64,000 nt of DNA from Siphonodentalium dalli (GCA_032622095.1 CP136069.1:41950194-42014193); one strand, 5' to 3'; shown: positions 12,646 through 23,877, numbered from the stretch's first letter. Notes: a model not told the origin generated them from the sequence alone. Translations and numbers: made by a program.

Positions 12646-13099
12646 ACGCAACTGAGTGTTTGAATTTTCTTGTTCAGCAGCATGGGTTCTGGCAGAAAAT
12701 TCTTATCACAATCACATTATCGCAAGAACATCTTGTTGAACAGCACAGCTGTTGATGGACAACTTCCTCTCTATAGCTTTATTATATCATCGCGAGAGAG
12801 AATGGAAAGTTGGAAACATATCAATATACATATATAAATATATATATATGGCATATGTAATTGGCTTGGTCATTTATTATATGAATTTATATGTGTATAA
12901 TGGTACATATGGTTGAGCACAGGTGTCCGCTGTTCACGCACGCTACCATATTGAGCACTGTTCACGCTACCCTATGCCCAATCTGGCGACCGCATTTAGG
13001 TCATATCGCTTTTACACAGCGAGCTAGACGACTCACGCTCACGATTGATCTTAATCCTATAGTTTTGACACATGATATCTGACTGGTTCCCACTTCGGC
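12646..13099. other. Unassigned sequence before the LINE
   Basis: It contains a short AT run near 12,825-12,850 and a partial direct repeat of TGTTCACGC-type sequence near 12,930-12,975. No gene is recognised. Confidence 0.4.
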
Positions 13100-13695
13100 T
13101 GAGCAGAAGCGGGATCATTTGTCACATGGACAACCAGCCCCTGGCCTATTTTGGGACGGGTTGTCCCGATTTTCCGAGGCTTGTTGTCCCATGATTTGTC
13201 ATCTTCACGTCCCTTTCTTCATATTTTCGCCCGTGTGGGCCCGGGGTAGAATATGCCTGCCGCCCCACTGCGAGGGTAAGAATTCCCTAATGTGGCACCC
13301 TGTTTGTTGTGGGGTGCATCCCGTGGTATGTGGTGTGTGAGTTCTGGTGGTACTAGGGCAGCCGTACCACGTGAGGCATCGACTTGCGGGTACGGATCAA
13401 CCCGAGGTCAACTTTGACCCTACGTCTCTCAATACTGGTGGTTGAGTTGACCCGGCTCAATCAATCGGCTAGTCATGCCTCTCCACATTGTTTCAGATTC
13501 AATTTGTGTTATCCGTTGTATTGTTCGTCTGCTGTATGAAGTACTGTTTTTTCACGTATGTTTCTGTTCGCTCCCGTCGCTTCGGTGTTCGTTCTGCTGA
13601 TTGTTGAATGTTGGATACTGTATTGTTCACGCCTGTCTCACCAGGAGGCTGCTACATGCAGTGGCTAAACGGATCACCGCTTCCGCTATGTACCG
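13100..13695 (+). mobile_element. Probable 5' untranslated region of a LINE
   Basis: This stretch is clearly richer in G and C than its surroundings and lies directly upstream of the decayed ORF1 at 13.7-14.9 kb. It includes phrases such as CGTACCACGTGAGGCATCGA. I infer the assignment from position and composition only. The two open frames here (12,891-13,082 and 13,119-13,340) resemble no protein. Confidence 0.45.
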
Positions 13696-14860
13696 GTGTT
13701 TGGCCCAACCATAATTCGAAGGATAGTCCGCGGCGACTGCTGGGCTAGTTGTCGATTTGTTTTTGCTTTTTATATCGCGACTCACAAAATAACACGACCT
13801 GATCGTAAGAATGATGACTCACTTAGTTTCAATGATGCTCGGGTATTCACTCAGTACTTGGTTCTTAGCTTAGATTCGACTATGAATATACCCTCTACAT
13901 TTGTCATTGATAAGACACTGCATAATGTATGTATTGCCGGAAAATTGAAATCAGTCAAATCGATCGGTCCTGACTGGCTCAGTGCCTGGCTCTCTCCTGA
14001 TTGAATGTTCAAAGAAAGTTAAATTTGATGCCTTGTTGTAGTTAACAGCTATTGCACGAACACCATGCAGTCACGGTAGCTCCTTAGAAAATATTGAATA
14101 GTAGCAGAGCAGTTTTGAGATCTCGCGATAGTGCAATCCTTGTGATCATAAACTCGCAACGAAGACGTAATACAGAAATCAGGCCTATTGATATTTTTGT
14201 TGTATCGCACAACCGTGGTCTATTAGATTTAACTTTTGTTAACAACATTGCACTCTAAAGTTTGAAAGGCTCGTCACGTCTCTCATATGAGGTTGGTTTG
14301 AATGAATCGTCTTTTGATTGGACCGTATAGTCGGAATTAGATTTTTCTGTGTTGAAATTAGATCTACCTCCTGTCCCAGAACCTGTATCACAGGCCGTAT
14401 ATTTACGATGCACCCGTTGTTCGCAAACAACCCACTCAAGTTGAACCAGTTACTGCAACACAGTCTACGAGATTTTGGCTGAATTTGCACTAGAGGGCGT
14501 TTCCAATGTTCTCATATTTTGGTGGATTGTTGGTGGACTAAAAGTTCCTTTGCATAGTTATCTTTTGACTTTCAATCGGTTCGGACAACTGCCGGAATTG
14601 AAGGTTGGATATATGGAGATACATTTGTCTACATATTTTCTAAATCCATTACGATGTTTTAAATGTCGGGGCCAGGAATACTGTAAAAGTAAAGAAACAA
14701 TATGTTTACGCTGTTCTGTTTCTGTTTATGATCATAAGGATTGCACTAAACAAAAAAGTACTCAAGCTGTCAAGGTTCACATCCTGCAATGGATCGTTCA
14801 TGTCATATATGGGACTGAATTCAACGGTGTGAGGCTGAGAACAGCTATCATATTTTGATG
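13696..14860 (+). pseudogene. Decayed LINE ORF1 (RNA-binding, gag-like CCHC protein)
   Basis: ORF1 proteins of this kind bind the element's own RNA. Four collinear pieces are readable. At 13,840-13,985 is an N-terminal part with STFVIDKTLHNVCIAGKLKS, then SVKSIG. At 14,068-14,148 is VTVAP, a stop, then KILNSSRAVLRSRDSA. At 14,466-14,580 is EILAEFALEGVSNV, then LLTFN. At 14,590-14,760 is a zinc-knuckle part with NPLRCFKCRGQEYC and CLRCSVSVYDHKDC. A frameshift then moves the sequence to GSHPAMDRSCHIW, which matches the usual start of a third knuckle. The order and spacing fit the ORF1 type with an RNA-recognition-like domain followed by CCHC knuckles. The first knuckle has lost its normal spacing, and 14,150-14,468 is foreign. 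I recognise this from motif patterns, not a search. The copy is dead. Confidence 0.75.
14150..14468. repeat. Mosaic insert made of two nearby near-identical segments
   Basis: Positions 14,150-14,363 are almost identical over 214 bp to 16,325-16,538. Positions 14,360-14,468 are almost identical over 109 bp to 14,996-15,104. The two blocks meet at a shared AGAT. The block lies between two consecutive parts of LINE ORF1, so it interrupts that frame. Confidence 0.8.
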
Positions 14861-14995
14861 CAAATACAATAGTTGGTGCTCAATTCAACCAGTCACATAC
14901 TCGGCTGTCAACAAGCGTGCTGATGCCAGCTCTCGCACAAACAACAGCCAGATAAACACCATTCATGTATCACAAGCGACATAACTTGACGTAAC

Positions 14996-15104
14996 AGATC
15001 TACCTCCTGTCCCAGAACCTGTATCACAGGCCGTATATTTACGATGCACCCGTTGTTCGCAAACAACCCACCCAAGTTGAACCAGTTACTACAACACAGT
15101 CTAC
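14996..15104. repeat. Partner copy of the mosaic insert, right block
   Basis: This 109-bp segment matches 14,360-14,468 with about two differences. It contains CCTCCTGTCCCAGAACCTGT and GATGCACCCGTTGTTCGC. One forward frame is open and rich in proline, glutamine and threonine, but I cannot assign a product. Confidence 0.75.
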
Positions 15105-15724
15105 TCATGTTTATGCTATAGTTCCACAACAAAAATCGCATACTGCTTCGACTCCAGTCATAAATTCATTTCCATTATACTTACCATGGTTTTTGCATCG
15201 TTCATAGAGCACATGCGTGTATTTTGCACTCAGCCATGGCTCAATTTCATTCATATGTTGCATATCTTCTGTTGATTATAAAACGAGATGGTCCCATAAA
15301 TGTCCGGATTTAGGGTACAGTCCCAATTTAAGGTCCGTGTACGATGATAAAAGGTTTCCACAGTCGTATTGAAATGGCATAGATAATCCAGTCACAGTGT
15401 CTATCGCGAGGGGGGTTTATTTTCATATGCAATGGGCGACATAATATATATGTGGTGAGCTATAGAGGTACCACCTCAACGTGGTGGAGGGTGGAGTGTC
15501 AGAATTGAGACAAGGACTGATATAAAGGACTGATATAGCCAATCGTCTACAATCTGGTGGTTTGAATTAGTATACTGTAGTCGTATTCACCAGACTGGAC
15601 TATTATATAGTCCAGGTGGTTTATACCGGGTGATACTCAATCTAGAGTATGACTAGTTGACCAATGTCGCCATTCATATAGAGTGATTATACTTGACGGG
15701 ACATATGTTGCTACTGAAATTCCA
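15105..15724. other. Unassigned sequence
   Basis: No gene is seen. A short direct repeat, AGGACTGATATA, occurs twice near 15,513-15,538. Confidence 0.4.
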
Positions 15725-16110
15725 GGGACATGGCTAAAGTGTGGTGTCCGTCTTGGAATTTGAAACTGCAACCCCCATTTAACCAGTCCAGGAAATACAT
15801 CAAGCTTTCCAACCGTTAGAAATTGTAACCTAAGACCTCCCATATGGTTGGAAATTACAACAAATAGCCATGTAAGTGGAATAATTTTGATCAAAAACAT
15901 AGAAATAGTCGATTTTTGGTCCAAGTCACAATATTGCACACAAAGGAATTGTTATGGGAGTGGGCATTGAGGGAGGGGGTGTTTGAGAGAAGTGAACAGT
16001 TTTAACTTTTGTTCTGTTATATCCAACTAATGTTGTGTCAGGCATGAAATTTCCAACTGCTGATTTGTTATCAAAGTTGGGGGGGGGGTGTTCTCCAAAC
16101 TCACACCTGC
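15725..16110 (-). repeat. Dispersed repeat family L, copy 3
   Basis: On the minus strand it carries the family phrases; on the plus strand these read TCCAACTAATGTTGTGTCAG and GAAATTTCCAACTG. A G10 run lies near 16,080. The 100-codon minus-strand frame across it is an artefact of the repeat. Confidence 0.55.
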
Positions 16111-16324
16111 ATCCATGTCATTGTGCATGCTGATTCCAACGTCTGAAATGAACACAATTCTTGTATAAAGGAATAGCTAGGATCACGCATTCCGCGCATG
16201 CATCAGTCATGATTAATGACATTAGCCCCCTGGTAACACAAATGCTGTGATTTGATCAATTGAGCCGCGCAATTACCTGTCAATACGGCAATCTGCGACA
16301 GTAAGCGTCCAATTGAAATATCGC

Positions 16325-16690
16325 AAACTCGCAACGAAGACGTAATACAGAAATCAGGCCTATTGATATTTTTGTTATATCGCACAACCGTGGTCTATTA
16401 GATTTAACTTTTGTTAACAACATTGCACTCTAAAGTTTGAAAGGCTCGTCACGTCTCTCATATGAGGTTGGTTTGAATGAATCGTCTTTTGATTGGACCG
16501 TATAGTGGGAATTAGATTTTTCTGTGTTGAAATTAGATGATCCGGCATATGAAGCAATAACACGCTTTTCAAAATTGCACAATGTTAGAGAAAATCTAAA
16601 TTTTGAAATTGCTACCACAGACAAACACAGTCAGTGTACAGTTACATGTATATGGAGTACGCTGACTGAAATAGATCGTCCAAAATAACA
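16325..16690 (+). repeat. Partner copy of the mosaic insert, left block, with possible coding remnant
   Basis: Positions 16,325-16,538 match 14,150-14,363. The segment continues to about 16,690 with an open forward frame that includes DDPAYEAITRFSKLHNVREN. That frame carries on from the duplicated block after one in-frame stop. I do not recognise the protein. It could be more of a retroelement or an unrelated coding relic. Confidence 0.5.
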
Positions 16691-16748
16691 AAGTATCCCC
16701 AAAGAATACATTGCTCGTGTGGATGCCTATTTGTCATATTATGTTTAA

Positions 16749-17539
16749 AGGTACTCAATCCGATTAAAGGCACGTGAGGCCTTAGTTGTCGAAAATATAC
16801 ATATTTGTTCCAATCACCGTAAACAGAAAAACATTAAAACGCATACATTTTCGTTCATATATACCATGACCATCTAGTAAACAGCATGTTATCATAAAGA
16901 CCTACTATATTTTACCTAAGCAAGAGCCTGCTTGTGTTACAGAAGACAGCACAATGCTGCTGGCTAATCACACACAAATGGCATAAACGCTCTTTATGAG
17001 TTCCATATAAGGAATTTACCAACAAAGAACGCTCTTTATGTTTACCATCATAATATAAACAAACACCAGAAAAGTAACTTTTTATGCCTTTGTTTACATA
17101 ACAATGGTCAAACATGTGACAATAACATACTGTTTATGCGATATTTCTTATTTGTATACGGACAAAGTCTGTCTACATTTTGATGTTCTTTCTGTTTGTG
17201 GCGGTTTTTGACCGGTGGAAATATTTTCACAGGATACCCACCTCCAAGGCCAACCGTACCTTTAAACACCCCTAAATTACTATAAATTACTATTGGATTC
17301 GGGGGTAAAAAAATATTTTATTCGAGTCGAGGAACCTACCCATCAAAGCTCAGAGTGATCAGATATCGATTTTTGAAGTTTGTTATTTCAATTGTTTGTG
17401 GTTTTGAGAAATTTTATACTATATTTGACAGCGGTTAGCATTATTTTGTTGCAATTAATCGATTCTGATAACTAAAGCGTATTTTGAATAAATGTTGTAT
17501 CTTGATGATATGGGGACCCTCTGATCGGATTATGTACCT
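16749..17539 (+). mobile_element. A element (TTAA-type) carrying a nested B element
   Basis: TTAA at 16,745-16,748 is followed by AGGTACTCAATCCGA. The A sequence breaks at an internal TTAA after 15 bases, resumes at 17,266 with ACACCCCTAAATTACTAT, and ends TCGGATTATGTACCT with TTAA at 17,540-17,543. An uninterrupted A copy reads straight through the same position. The A termini are imperfect inverted repeats. Confidence 0.8.
16768..17261. mobile_element. B element (TTAA-type), uninterrupted copy
   Basis: It begins AGGCACGTGAGG and ends CCAACCGTACCT, with TTAA at 16,764-16,767 and 17,262-17,265. Its interior, for example CACAAATGGCATAAACGCTC and GGCGGTTTTTGACCGG, recurs at 62.36-63.78 kb. It is 494 bp long and non-coding. 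Its insertion into the A element dates it after A. Confidence 0.8.
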
Positions 17540-17719
17540 TTAATCCTTTAAATATTGACGGTCTAGTTTAAGCATGTTGAGTTTGAGGGGGTCGTTCGCC
17601 GACCAGTTGATTGACAACTCTATTTAGAGAGAGGAGAGCGTGCACTCAAACTACCCAGAGTCAGAGGACAACTGCATATAATTTGATTAAAAGTTGAAAA
17701 AAATTGATTGATGAATTAA

Positions 17720-18365
17720 AGGGGTACTGTACACAAAGATATGCGATTTTTGTATTTACTCCCATTGAAATAACTTTCAAGTTAGATTGTGTTCGTGTTA
17801 TATGAGTTTCGTATAAACCTAATTTAGCGAAGAAAATATTGATCTTGGAAACAAAAATATTACGATTTCAAACTACGCGCCATGTTTTTGACCTTCACCA
17901 GAGAAGACGCAGGGCGCAGGAAGAACAGGAAGTTCATTGCTCACAGCTTCGATTGATGCATTTAATCTCTTCCATCGAACAATCTCACTCCCTATAAAAT
18001 ACTTGACGCTTTATGACTCTTGTTTCTTTCTCCTTTATTTCCGAATCGGTCATAACGGGCCTTCTTTTGCAGGTAACATGTTTTGTTTGCAACTCAATAA
18101 TGTTCGCGAACAGCCGTCGATAAAAGACATGCAACATATGCGATTTCAAGAACGGTAACTCGTAATGGTATAATTCTCCATTTTGTGACTCCAGCCATAA
18201 ATTAATTTATATTAAATAATTAAATTTTACTTTTACGATAGCCTGTTAACCGGAATGTTTTCAGTAGACATCGTCGACTCAAATTAGTTATTTTATAATA
18301 TAATATTCATATTAGATCGCTATATTGTCACCGGGAATTTATTGAAATTGGGGTACAGTACTCCT
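17720..18365. mobile_element. I element (TTAA-type), 646 bp
   Basis: TTAA at 17,716-17,719 is followed by AGGGGTACTGTAC, and the element ends GTACAGTACTCCT followed by TTAA at 18,366-18,369. The termini are inverted repeats of about 13 bp with one mismatch. The interior holds a 73-codon frame (17,937-18,158) without recognisable content. No other copy is in the window. Confidence 0.75.
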
Positions 18366-18740
18366 TTAAAGTCTCGGTTTATTATTATTCTATTTCCTGT
18401 ATTAAATATCCGATTGTTGTTGTTTCAGGCGAATTGTTTTGAAAACGTAGCCTATAGTTCTTCCCCACACAAACCTCCCTACTTCCAGTTGCCCACTTCA
18501 GTCCATTAACCCATTAATTACTGAATGGATTCTCCCATTCAGGCATAAAGGATACGTTGGTACGGTCGATTATTCATTTGGAAGGGTGATCAGTTAATAA
18601 AAGCAGACGACAGACAAAAAAAAACAGATGATACAAGAGCAGAATGATTCATATTCATTTGTTGGAAATGTTCAGATAATGTCAACAAATTGTCGTTTGT
18701 TTGAGAACTACTCGTTGGTGATTATTTAGTATATAAAGTT
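18366..18740. other. Unassigned sequence
   Basis: I see no gene. The phrase GGAAATGTTCAGATAAT near 18,665 recurs in a hairpin at 37.7 kb, which suggests a further unnamed repeat. Confidence 0.4.
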
Positions 18741-18900
18741 ATGGGAGTCGGACACTGCCTAATGAGTCGAGCATGATTATATAACGTCATCTCCGTAATT
18801 ACATTCGGCACAACATAATTAAGAAAGTCCATAAGGAATACGATACCGACGGTCCCTTGCCACGACATTGTCTCCAGTGAACAAGATTTGAAGGGTGCAA
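18741..18900 (-). pseudogene. Diverged duplicate of an exon-like segment (frameshifted)
   Basis: On the minus strand this segment reads GDNVVARDRRYRIPYGLS and, after a shift of frame, NVITEMTLYNHARLI. The segment at 19.44-19.68 kb gives the same order without a shift. The DNA match is diverged but continuous. I do not know the product, and a non-coding repeat with chance frames remains possible. Confidence 0.35.
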
Positions 18901-19081
18901 CGGAATTCCGAATTTTAACACGCTCAGAACGTACTGGATAAATTGTGTAACATTGGAACCGAATGTGACATTTTATCTGTCGAAACTTAGTTTTTAGTGG
19001 TTCCCCTCACCCCATGCCACCATGACCCTGCTTCCAATCGAACATATCCTGGTACAATCATGTTCATATTGAATCTAAATA

Positions 19082-19320
19082 TTCACATAAGTTCATATTG
19101 GATTAAGTTGATTCTCAAATAAGCCCACAATGGACTTGTACGCGTTATTCTGTTTTATGGCGCGGACCACAGTGAAAACACATTATAAAGAGCGTGAATC
19201 TGGAAAGTCGATTCAGGTTCATACCGAGCGTAAACAAATAATACCGATATGGGCTTATTTGTGTTTTCTAAATAAGTTAAAATAAGCCCACAAACGAAAC
19301 GACTACGCATATAAACTGTT
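19082..19320 (+). mobile_element. Diverged family F fragment
   Basis: The block TTTATGGCGCGGACCACAGT and the following AAACACATTATAAAGAGCG match the middle of the F copies. The outer blocks are replaced by inverted AAATAAGCCCACAA-type sequence near 19,110 and 19,280, which suggests a related subfamily. Confidence 0.5.
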
Positions 19321-19441
19321 GAAAAAGTTGACATAAGTTGGGGTTAAACCCCTCTTGTCGCCACATTCCTGCGTGACCTCCCTTTAGAGACGCCACTTCT
19401 TGCAGGCACCGATTTGAGCTCATCAACGAAACGACTGAACG

Positions 19442-19678
19442 TCAGTGTTTGTCAGCAATGGGAATCATAAGCACTCCAATGCGTCGATATTGATCATATA
19501 ACGCCGTCACTGTAATAACATTCGACTCAATATCTGCAAATCCAGAAGGAATTGGACGCCGACAGTCTCGTGTTCCGACATGGTCTCCAGCCAACAATAT
19601 TTGTCTGATGTCTGTTTGATTTTGGAAGACCGTGGTCGTACAGACAGAAAAACAATCAGCGGATTTGGGAAATTTGTC
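19442..19678 (-). CDS. Candidate coding segment of unknown function
   Basis: The minus strand is open for 78 codons with no ATG required, as expected of an exon, and ends at TGA (19,442-19,444). The central stretch reads LLAGDHVGTRDCRRPIPSGF and continues into NVITVTALYDQYRRIGVL. The segment at 18.74-18.90 kb encodes a related order of residues, although with a frameshift. That pairing is the only evidence for coding. A competing frame of 74 codons (19,507-19,731) overlaps on the same strand. I recognise no domain and see no convincing splice sites. Confidence 0.3.
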   Translation of the reverse strand, partial: DKFPKSADCFSVCTTTVFQNQTDIRQILLAGDHVGTRDCRRPIPSGFADIESNVITVTALYDQYRRIGVLMIPIADKH

Positions 19679-19833
19679 TTATGATTTACATATGCAACGA
19701 ATGTTCCGTGGGTGTTACGACACAGTAACATATCAACCCTGCTTAACTGGGCCTCCTAAATTACAATAATTCTGATGGTTCTTGCTGATTTAGCTATCAT
19801 GTTTATGAGACAAAGCGATGTCAAATAATTTAA

Positions 19834-20249
19834 AGGTACTCAATCCGATCAGACGCTTCTAAATTACTATTTCTTTGGCTTCGGGGGTAAAAACTATTTG
19901 ATTCGAGTAGAGGAACGCACCCATCGAAGCTCAGATATGGTCAGATATCGATTTTTGAAGTTTGTTATTTCTCGAGATGTGTAATAATATGTGGCCCAGA
20001 AACACGTGGTCAAACGGAGGGTCTCGGACAAAATTGCGGATGAAGATGGATAACTCTAAAATAAAGTGGTAATACGGTTAAATGTCGTGATACTTTTGTG
20101 ATAATACGGCCATATTTTGTTGAACAAAATGTTGATAAATAACAAGTTTTGGGAAATTTCATACCATAGTTGACAGTGGTTAGCATTATTTTGTTGCAAT
20201 AAATCGATTCTGATAACTAAAGCGTATTTTGAAGATATGTTGTTATTTA
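19834..20249 (+). mobile_element. A element (TTAA-type), right end missing
   Basis: TTAA at 19,830-19,833 is followed by AGGTACTCAATCCGA and the full family order: GGCTTCGGGGGTAAAA, GATCGATTTTTGAAGTT-like sequence, TGACAGTGGTTAGCATTATT and CGATTCTGATAACTAAAGCG. It stops near 20,249 without the GGGGACC...TACCT end. Confidence 0.8.
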
Positions 20250-20620
20250 AGGATATGCTACTGTTTAACCCTATACACGAATTATGATCTCCTGAGTACT
20301 ACTCTTACCATGCATGCATATGAGCCCACGCAACGAAAGTGTGTTTCCAAGGGACCAACGGTTTCACACATAAATCAAAGTATCAAACTATCAATTAATT
20401 GTCAACAGGAATATACCATGATGTCGCTCTCATCCGGCTGGTAAAGCTCGTTAAAACAAAATCTCAACCACAAAGACGACCTCACAACGTTTTTAAGGTA
20501 ATTCTGTCTTACCATATATTGGAATCACATTTAGTTGCACTATATATATATATAGTCAGTCTTGGAGCGTAGTCGCAAGCGTATTTAAGCAACGGACAAG
20601 CATACCGTGATGCACGAAAT
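20250..20620. other. Unassigned sequence
   Basis: It contains a short TA run near 20,542-20,556. No gene is recognised; the 71-codon frame at 20,229-20,444 starts inside the A element. Confidence 0.4.
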
Positions 20621-21125
20621 CACCCCTGGTCAAGTGGTCCTGCTTATATGCTTTGATGCTGGTGGTCCTGCTGAATTAATATGATGCGGATAGGGCAAAC
20701 TGATGCCGTTACGAAAAAAGTAACGTTATTTTTCTAAAGTTGTCATTTTCGCTGTGTTTGGCTAATCCGAGCGTTTTGAGAAAAAAAAACTGTGGGCATG
20801 AAACATATATATTTTTGAAAAATATAATAATGCCTGCGCTGATGTTTCTTAAACTACGTGAATAACCATCTAGATTATAGCCGATTTTCAGCAACTAATA
20901 CATCCAGTATTACAAATATTTCGCAATAAATATGTTTTTGAATGTTTGATACGCATAATGGCTTTTTCTGCATATGTTCATATGAACACAGCGAAAAAGA
21001 CAAATTAAAAAAATATAACGGTACTTTTTGTAAAAACAGCATCAGTTTGCCCTAACAGCATCATAGCAATTAAGCAGGACCCAATCGCAGCATAGCACGT
21101 TAGCAGGACCATTTGACCAGGGGTG
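20621..21125. mobile_element. Foldback element family G, copy 2
   Basis: It starts CACCCCTGGTCAAGTGGTCC and ends in the near reverse complement, GGACCATTTGACCAGGGGTG. The arms extend inward for roughly 240 bp, including GATAGGGCAAACTGATGC against GCATCAGTTTGCCCTA. No clean target duplication is visible at this copy. No protein is encoded. Confidence 0.75.
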
Positions 21126-21450
21126 GAATTATGTCACCCTCCCCTTCCGTTGATTATAGATCCGCGGTTTATAAATATCGAGAATCGAACCACCTTTGCC
21201 ATCGACGGACGGCTTACGATGGATAAATCCGCTACATACCATCTAAACAACCGACTATACAATGTTGGTCGGTATGACACTATATATAATGACAGGTTTT
21301 GCTACGGTGATGAGATGATAGCCGATGACATTCAGAAAAAGTAGCGCAATTTTCCTCAAATTGTTGCACTATACAACTCACGGACTGAGTCACCAGAGAA
21401 TTTCGATATATGTGAATATAATAAGGAAACTATAAGCTATAAGATATATA
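21126..21450. other. Unassigned sequence with one modest open frame
   Basis: The plus-strand frame 21,123-21,344 (73 codons) is open and not obviously repeat-derived. It has no recognisable motif and starts at the edge of the G element. Confidence 0.3.
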
Positions 21451-21628
21451 TAGTAATGCCCTAAATAATCGACTACTTAACCACAGCAGAATTATGGGTA
21501 ACTTTTCAGGATTTAGTCGGAAATAAGGCTTGTTGCCATTCGATGGCAACAAGCCATATTTCCCACTAAATCCTGAAAAGTGCATAATTCTGGTGTGGTT
21601 AAGGAGTCGATTATTTAGGGCATTACTG
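21451..21628. mobile_element. E foldback element, copy 1
   Basis: Left arm GTAATGCCCTAAATAATCGA and right arm TCGATTATTTAGGGCATTAC are reverse complements, and pairing continues almost to the middle, where TTGCCATTC faces GATGGCAAC. The flanks are TATATA on both sides. It is about 178 bp long. The minus-strand frame across it is a by-product of the palindrome. Confidence 0.8.
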
Positions 21629-22655
21629 TATATATAATCTCGTGCGATAAGAGGGATATCATGTTCAAACAGTACATAGGACCTCTTCTTGTTTCCCACT
21701 CCATCGCTATTGCTGTACGTTGAGAGTCATTCCTTTGTTCCTTAAGAGGTATTTCATCGAGTGTGGTCTTCGGAGGACTGACTGAAGCTTATCGAGTGGT
21801 TCCTACACGGCATCTCAGTGCAAACGGGTAGAGAAAGAAAACGATAATAACAGACACTTAACCAATGAGAGCACTGTGGCCGACCTGTTTGTTCTCGCAA
21901 CAATTTTACTTCGGCTTCACCTGTCCGACTTAAAACCGAACATCATGCCCAATCTCTACAAGTGCGCACAGGTCATACTTCTTTCTGATTCTGTCACAGG
22001 TTGGGTACCAGTCTATGTTTTTGTATATATATATATATATATATATATTTTAAATAATTTTTATTCAGATCTCAATATATAACATTTCGAGTACATGAAC
22101 AAATAAATTATATAATCAGTGATGTGTCAATTTGTTTATATAGTCCAAGGTGAGTTATATCTCTCTTTGTTAAATGGTTTTGGTGGGGGTAGAATCTAAA
22201 AAATGTTAATTTATGTCTGGGTATGTCTCATTTGGGGGATGCCTGGGATCACAGTAATTTGGCAAAAGTAGTCGGGGACCACTCTGAGAGACTTCCAAAT
22301 CCCCATCCTAGACCACGTACAACCGGTTCGCAGAAATCTTTGAAACTGATTACGTGATATCCCAGGAGGGAGGTCAGAAGGCACATTGAGTGGCTCCCAG
22401 ACACCTTTCCGTGGACCTACGCTGTGATATATGATGTAGAATTCAGTTAGTATATTTGCTCTATCAATTACCATTTAGGGTTTAACTTTTGAGGCATAAG
22501 CGCCTTTTTAAAATCTACAAAATTAGAGTGTTGGTTATTTAAGAAGATTTTCTATCATATACCATCTATCACGAACACAAATTTCTTTCTTTGAATCTGG
22601 ATTGGCAGGGAAATTAGTTTCTATGGCTTTGTAATATTTAGTGCGGGTTTTTTTC
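21629..22655. other. Unassigned sequence with a TA microsatellite
   Basis: A TA run lies at 22,024-22,048. The minus-strand frame 22,211-22,474 (87 codons) is open but unrecognised. Confidence 0.4.
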
Positions 22656-22935
22656 AGCCAAAATGGCGGAACCGATCGTCTCAAAGTCAGATTTCCTTTG
22701 TGCCTTGAGTCGCGCACTAAAAACTTATTGATAGAATGGAGCATTGAGAGGTAGTTCTGTTGGCGATTTTCTTTCGATGCTCAGAAAAACGGCAGCAAAT
22801 TATAATTTTTGATTTGGCTGATGTGTTCCGTGCGTGTCGCCGCGCATGCGCGTTAGACTTTTGTGTTGATAAAATAGAGAACCAAATCACACCGTTTCGC
22901 GATATAGTTGGTTCTAGTGGGACGTTCCAAACATA
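22656..22935 (+). promoter_or_regulatory. CpG-rich promoter-like patch with YY1- and NRF1-type motifs
   Basis: AAAATGGCGGAA at 22,660-22,671 matches the YY1 motif, which often overlaps the start codon in housekeeping genes. Here ATG at 22,663 opens a 22-codon frame beginning MAEPIVSKSDFL and ending at TGA 22,729-22,731. GCGCATGCGC at 22,842-22,851 is a perfect NRF1 core. CpG is much denser than in the flanks. A polypyrimidine tract ending in CAG lies just before the ATG. No gene body is visible on either side, so it may be a first exon far from the rest, or chance. Confidence 0.35.
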
Positions 22936-23877
22936 CAATTTTGCGAAAACTGAGCGATGAACTGTTAACGACGAACGAATTCTACCATTATCTAAAGAAT
23001 CACACGTGGATATACCATTTTGTTTAGAGTTAACGAGACAAAGCCTAGATAAAATCAAAATATTGTTATATATATCAAAATTTATGTCACATTTTTCAGA
23101 TATGACGAATTATGAGAAATTTAGATTTATTATGTAAAATGAACACAAAGCAACCATTAAGGTTATATGTGACATGATCCGGTCTTTCTTCACCGCTCGG
23201 GATTCCAATAAAAGCTAGTCAATTTATAACTGATGAAGTAAATTTTACGATGAAAAGAGAAAAAAGAAATTCGTTAGGAAACTACATTGTACGTGTATAT
23301 GCATATATGTTACTCATCTAATATATATAGTTACTTTTTGTGAAATTATATTATGTATTTTATTCATGTTTGCAACTGCCCACTTGGGTGTATTTTGCAT
23401 TAAAATCTTATCTTATCTTATATATTTATATATACTGTTCCACGGAGACTGACGAAAGACAACCCGCTTGGTTATGCTGTCCCCGATAGCTCATTTGATG
23501 TTATAATATTACATGGTGTAGATAATTGTATATAATAAATGACTGAGTTACGAATAAATAATCAGTCATAATCATGGCGAAGCGGTCATTCATGCCAGAG
23601 CGAGCGATGGACTCGGGGTAAGTATACATACCTCATTATTATAGATAATCTTATCGATGTCCCGATACGATGATATTTATCGCATTACAGGAAGACTATC
23701 CTCGAACTATGACTTGTTCTATCGTGTAACATCTGAGAGAAATGTGTATTTTATGGCATATACTCCATCTGACACGAAGAATTTTATGGTAAGCTGTCAA
23801 ATTGAGGCACCAGAATAGGTGAAATTTTGTTTCGTTCCGATTTGTGCCAAGCTGATAATTATAAGGATTCATGCAGT
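22936..23877. other. Unassigned sequence with a possible retroelement tail
   Basis: Near 23,385-23,425 the sequence reads GTGTATTTTGCATTAAAATC and then a short CTTAT repeat. This is the kind of simple-repeat end left by LINE or SINE insertion. No coding part is attached. Confidence 0.35.
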
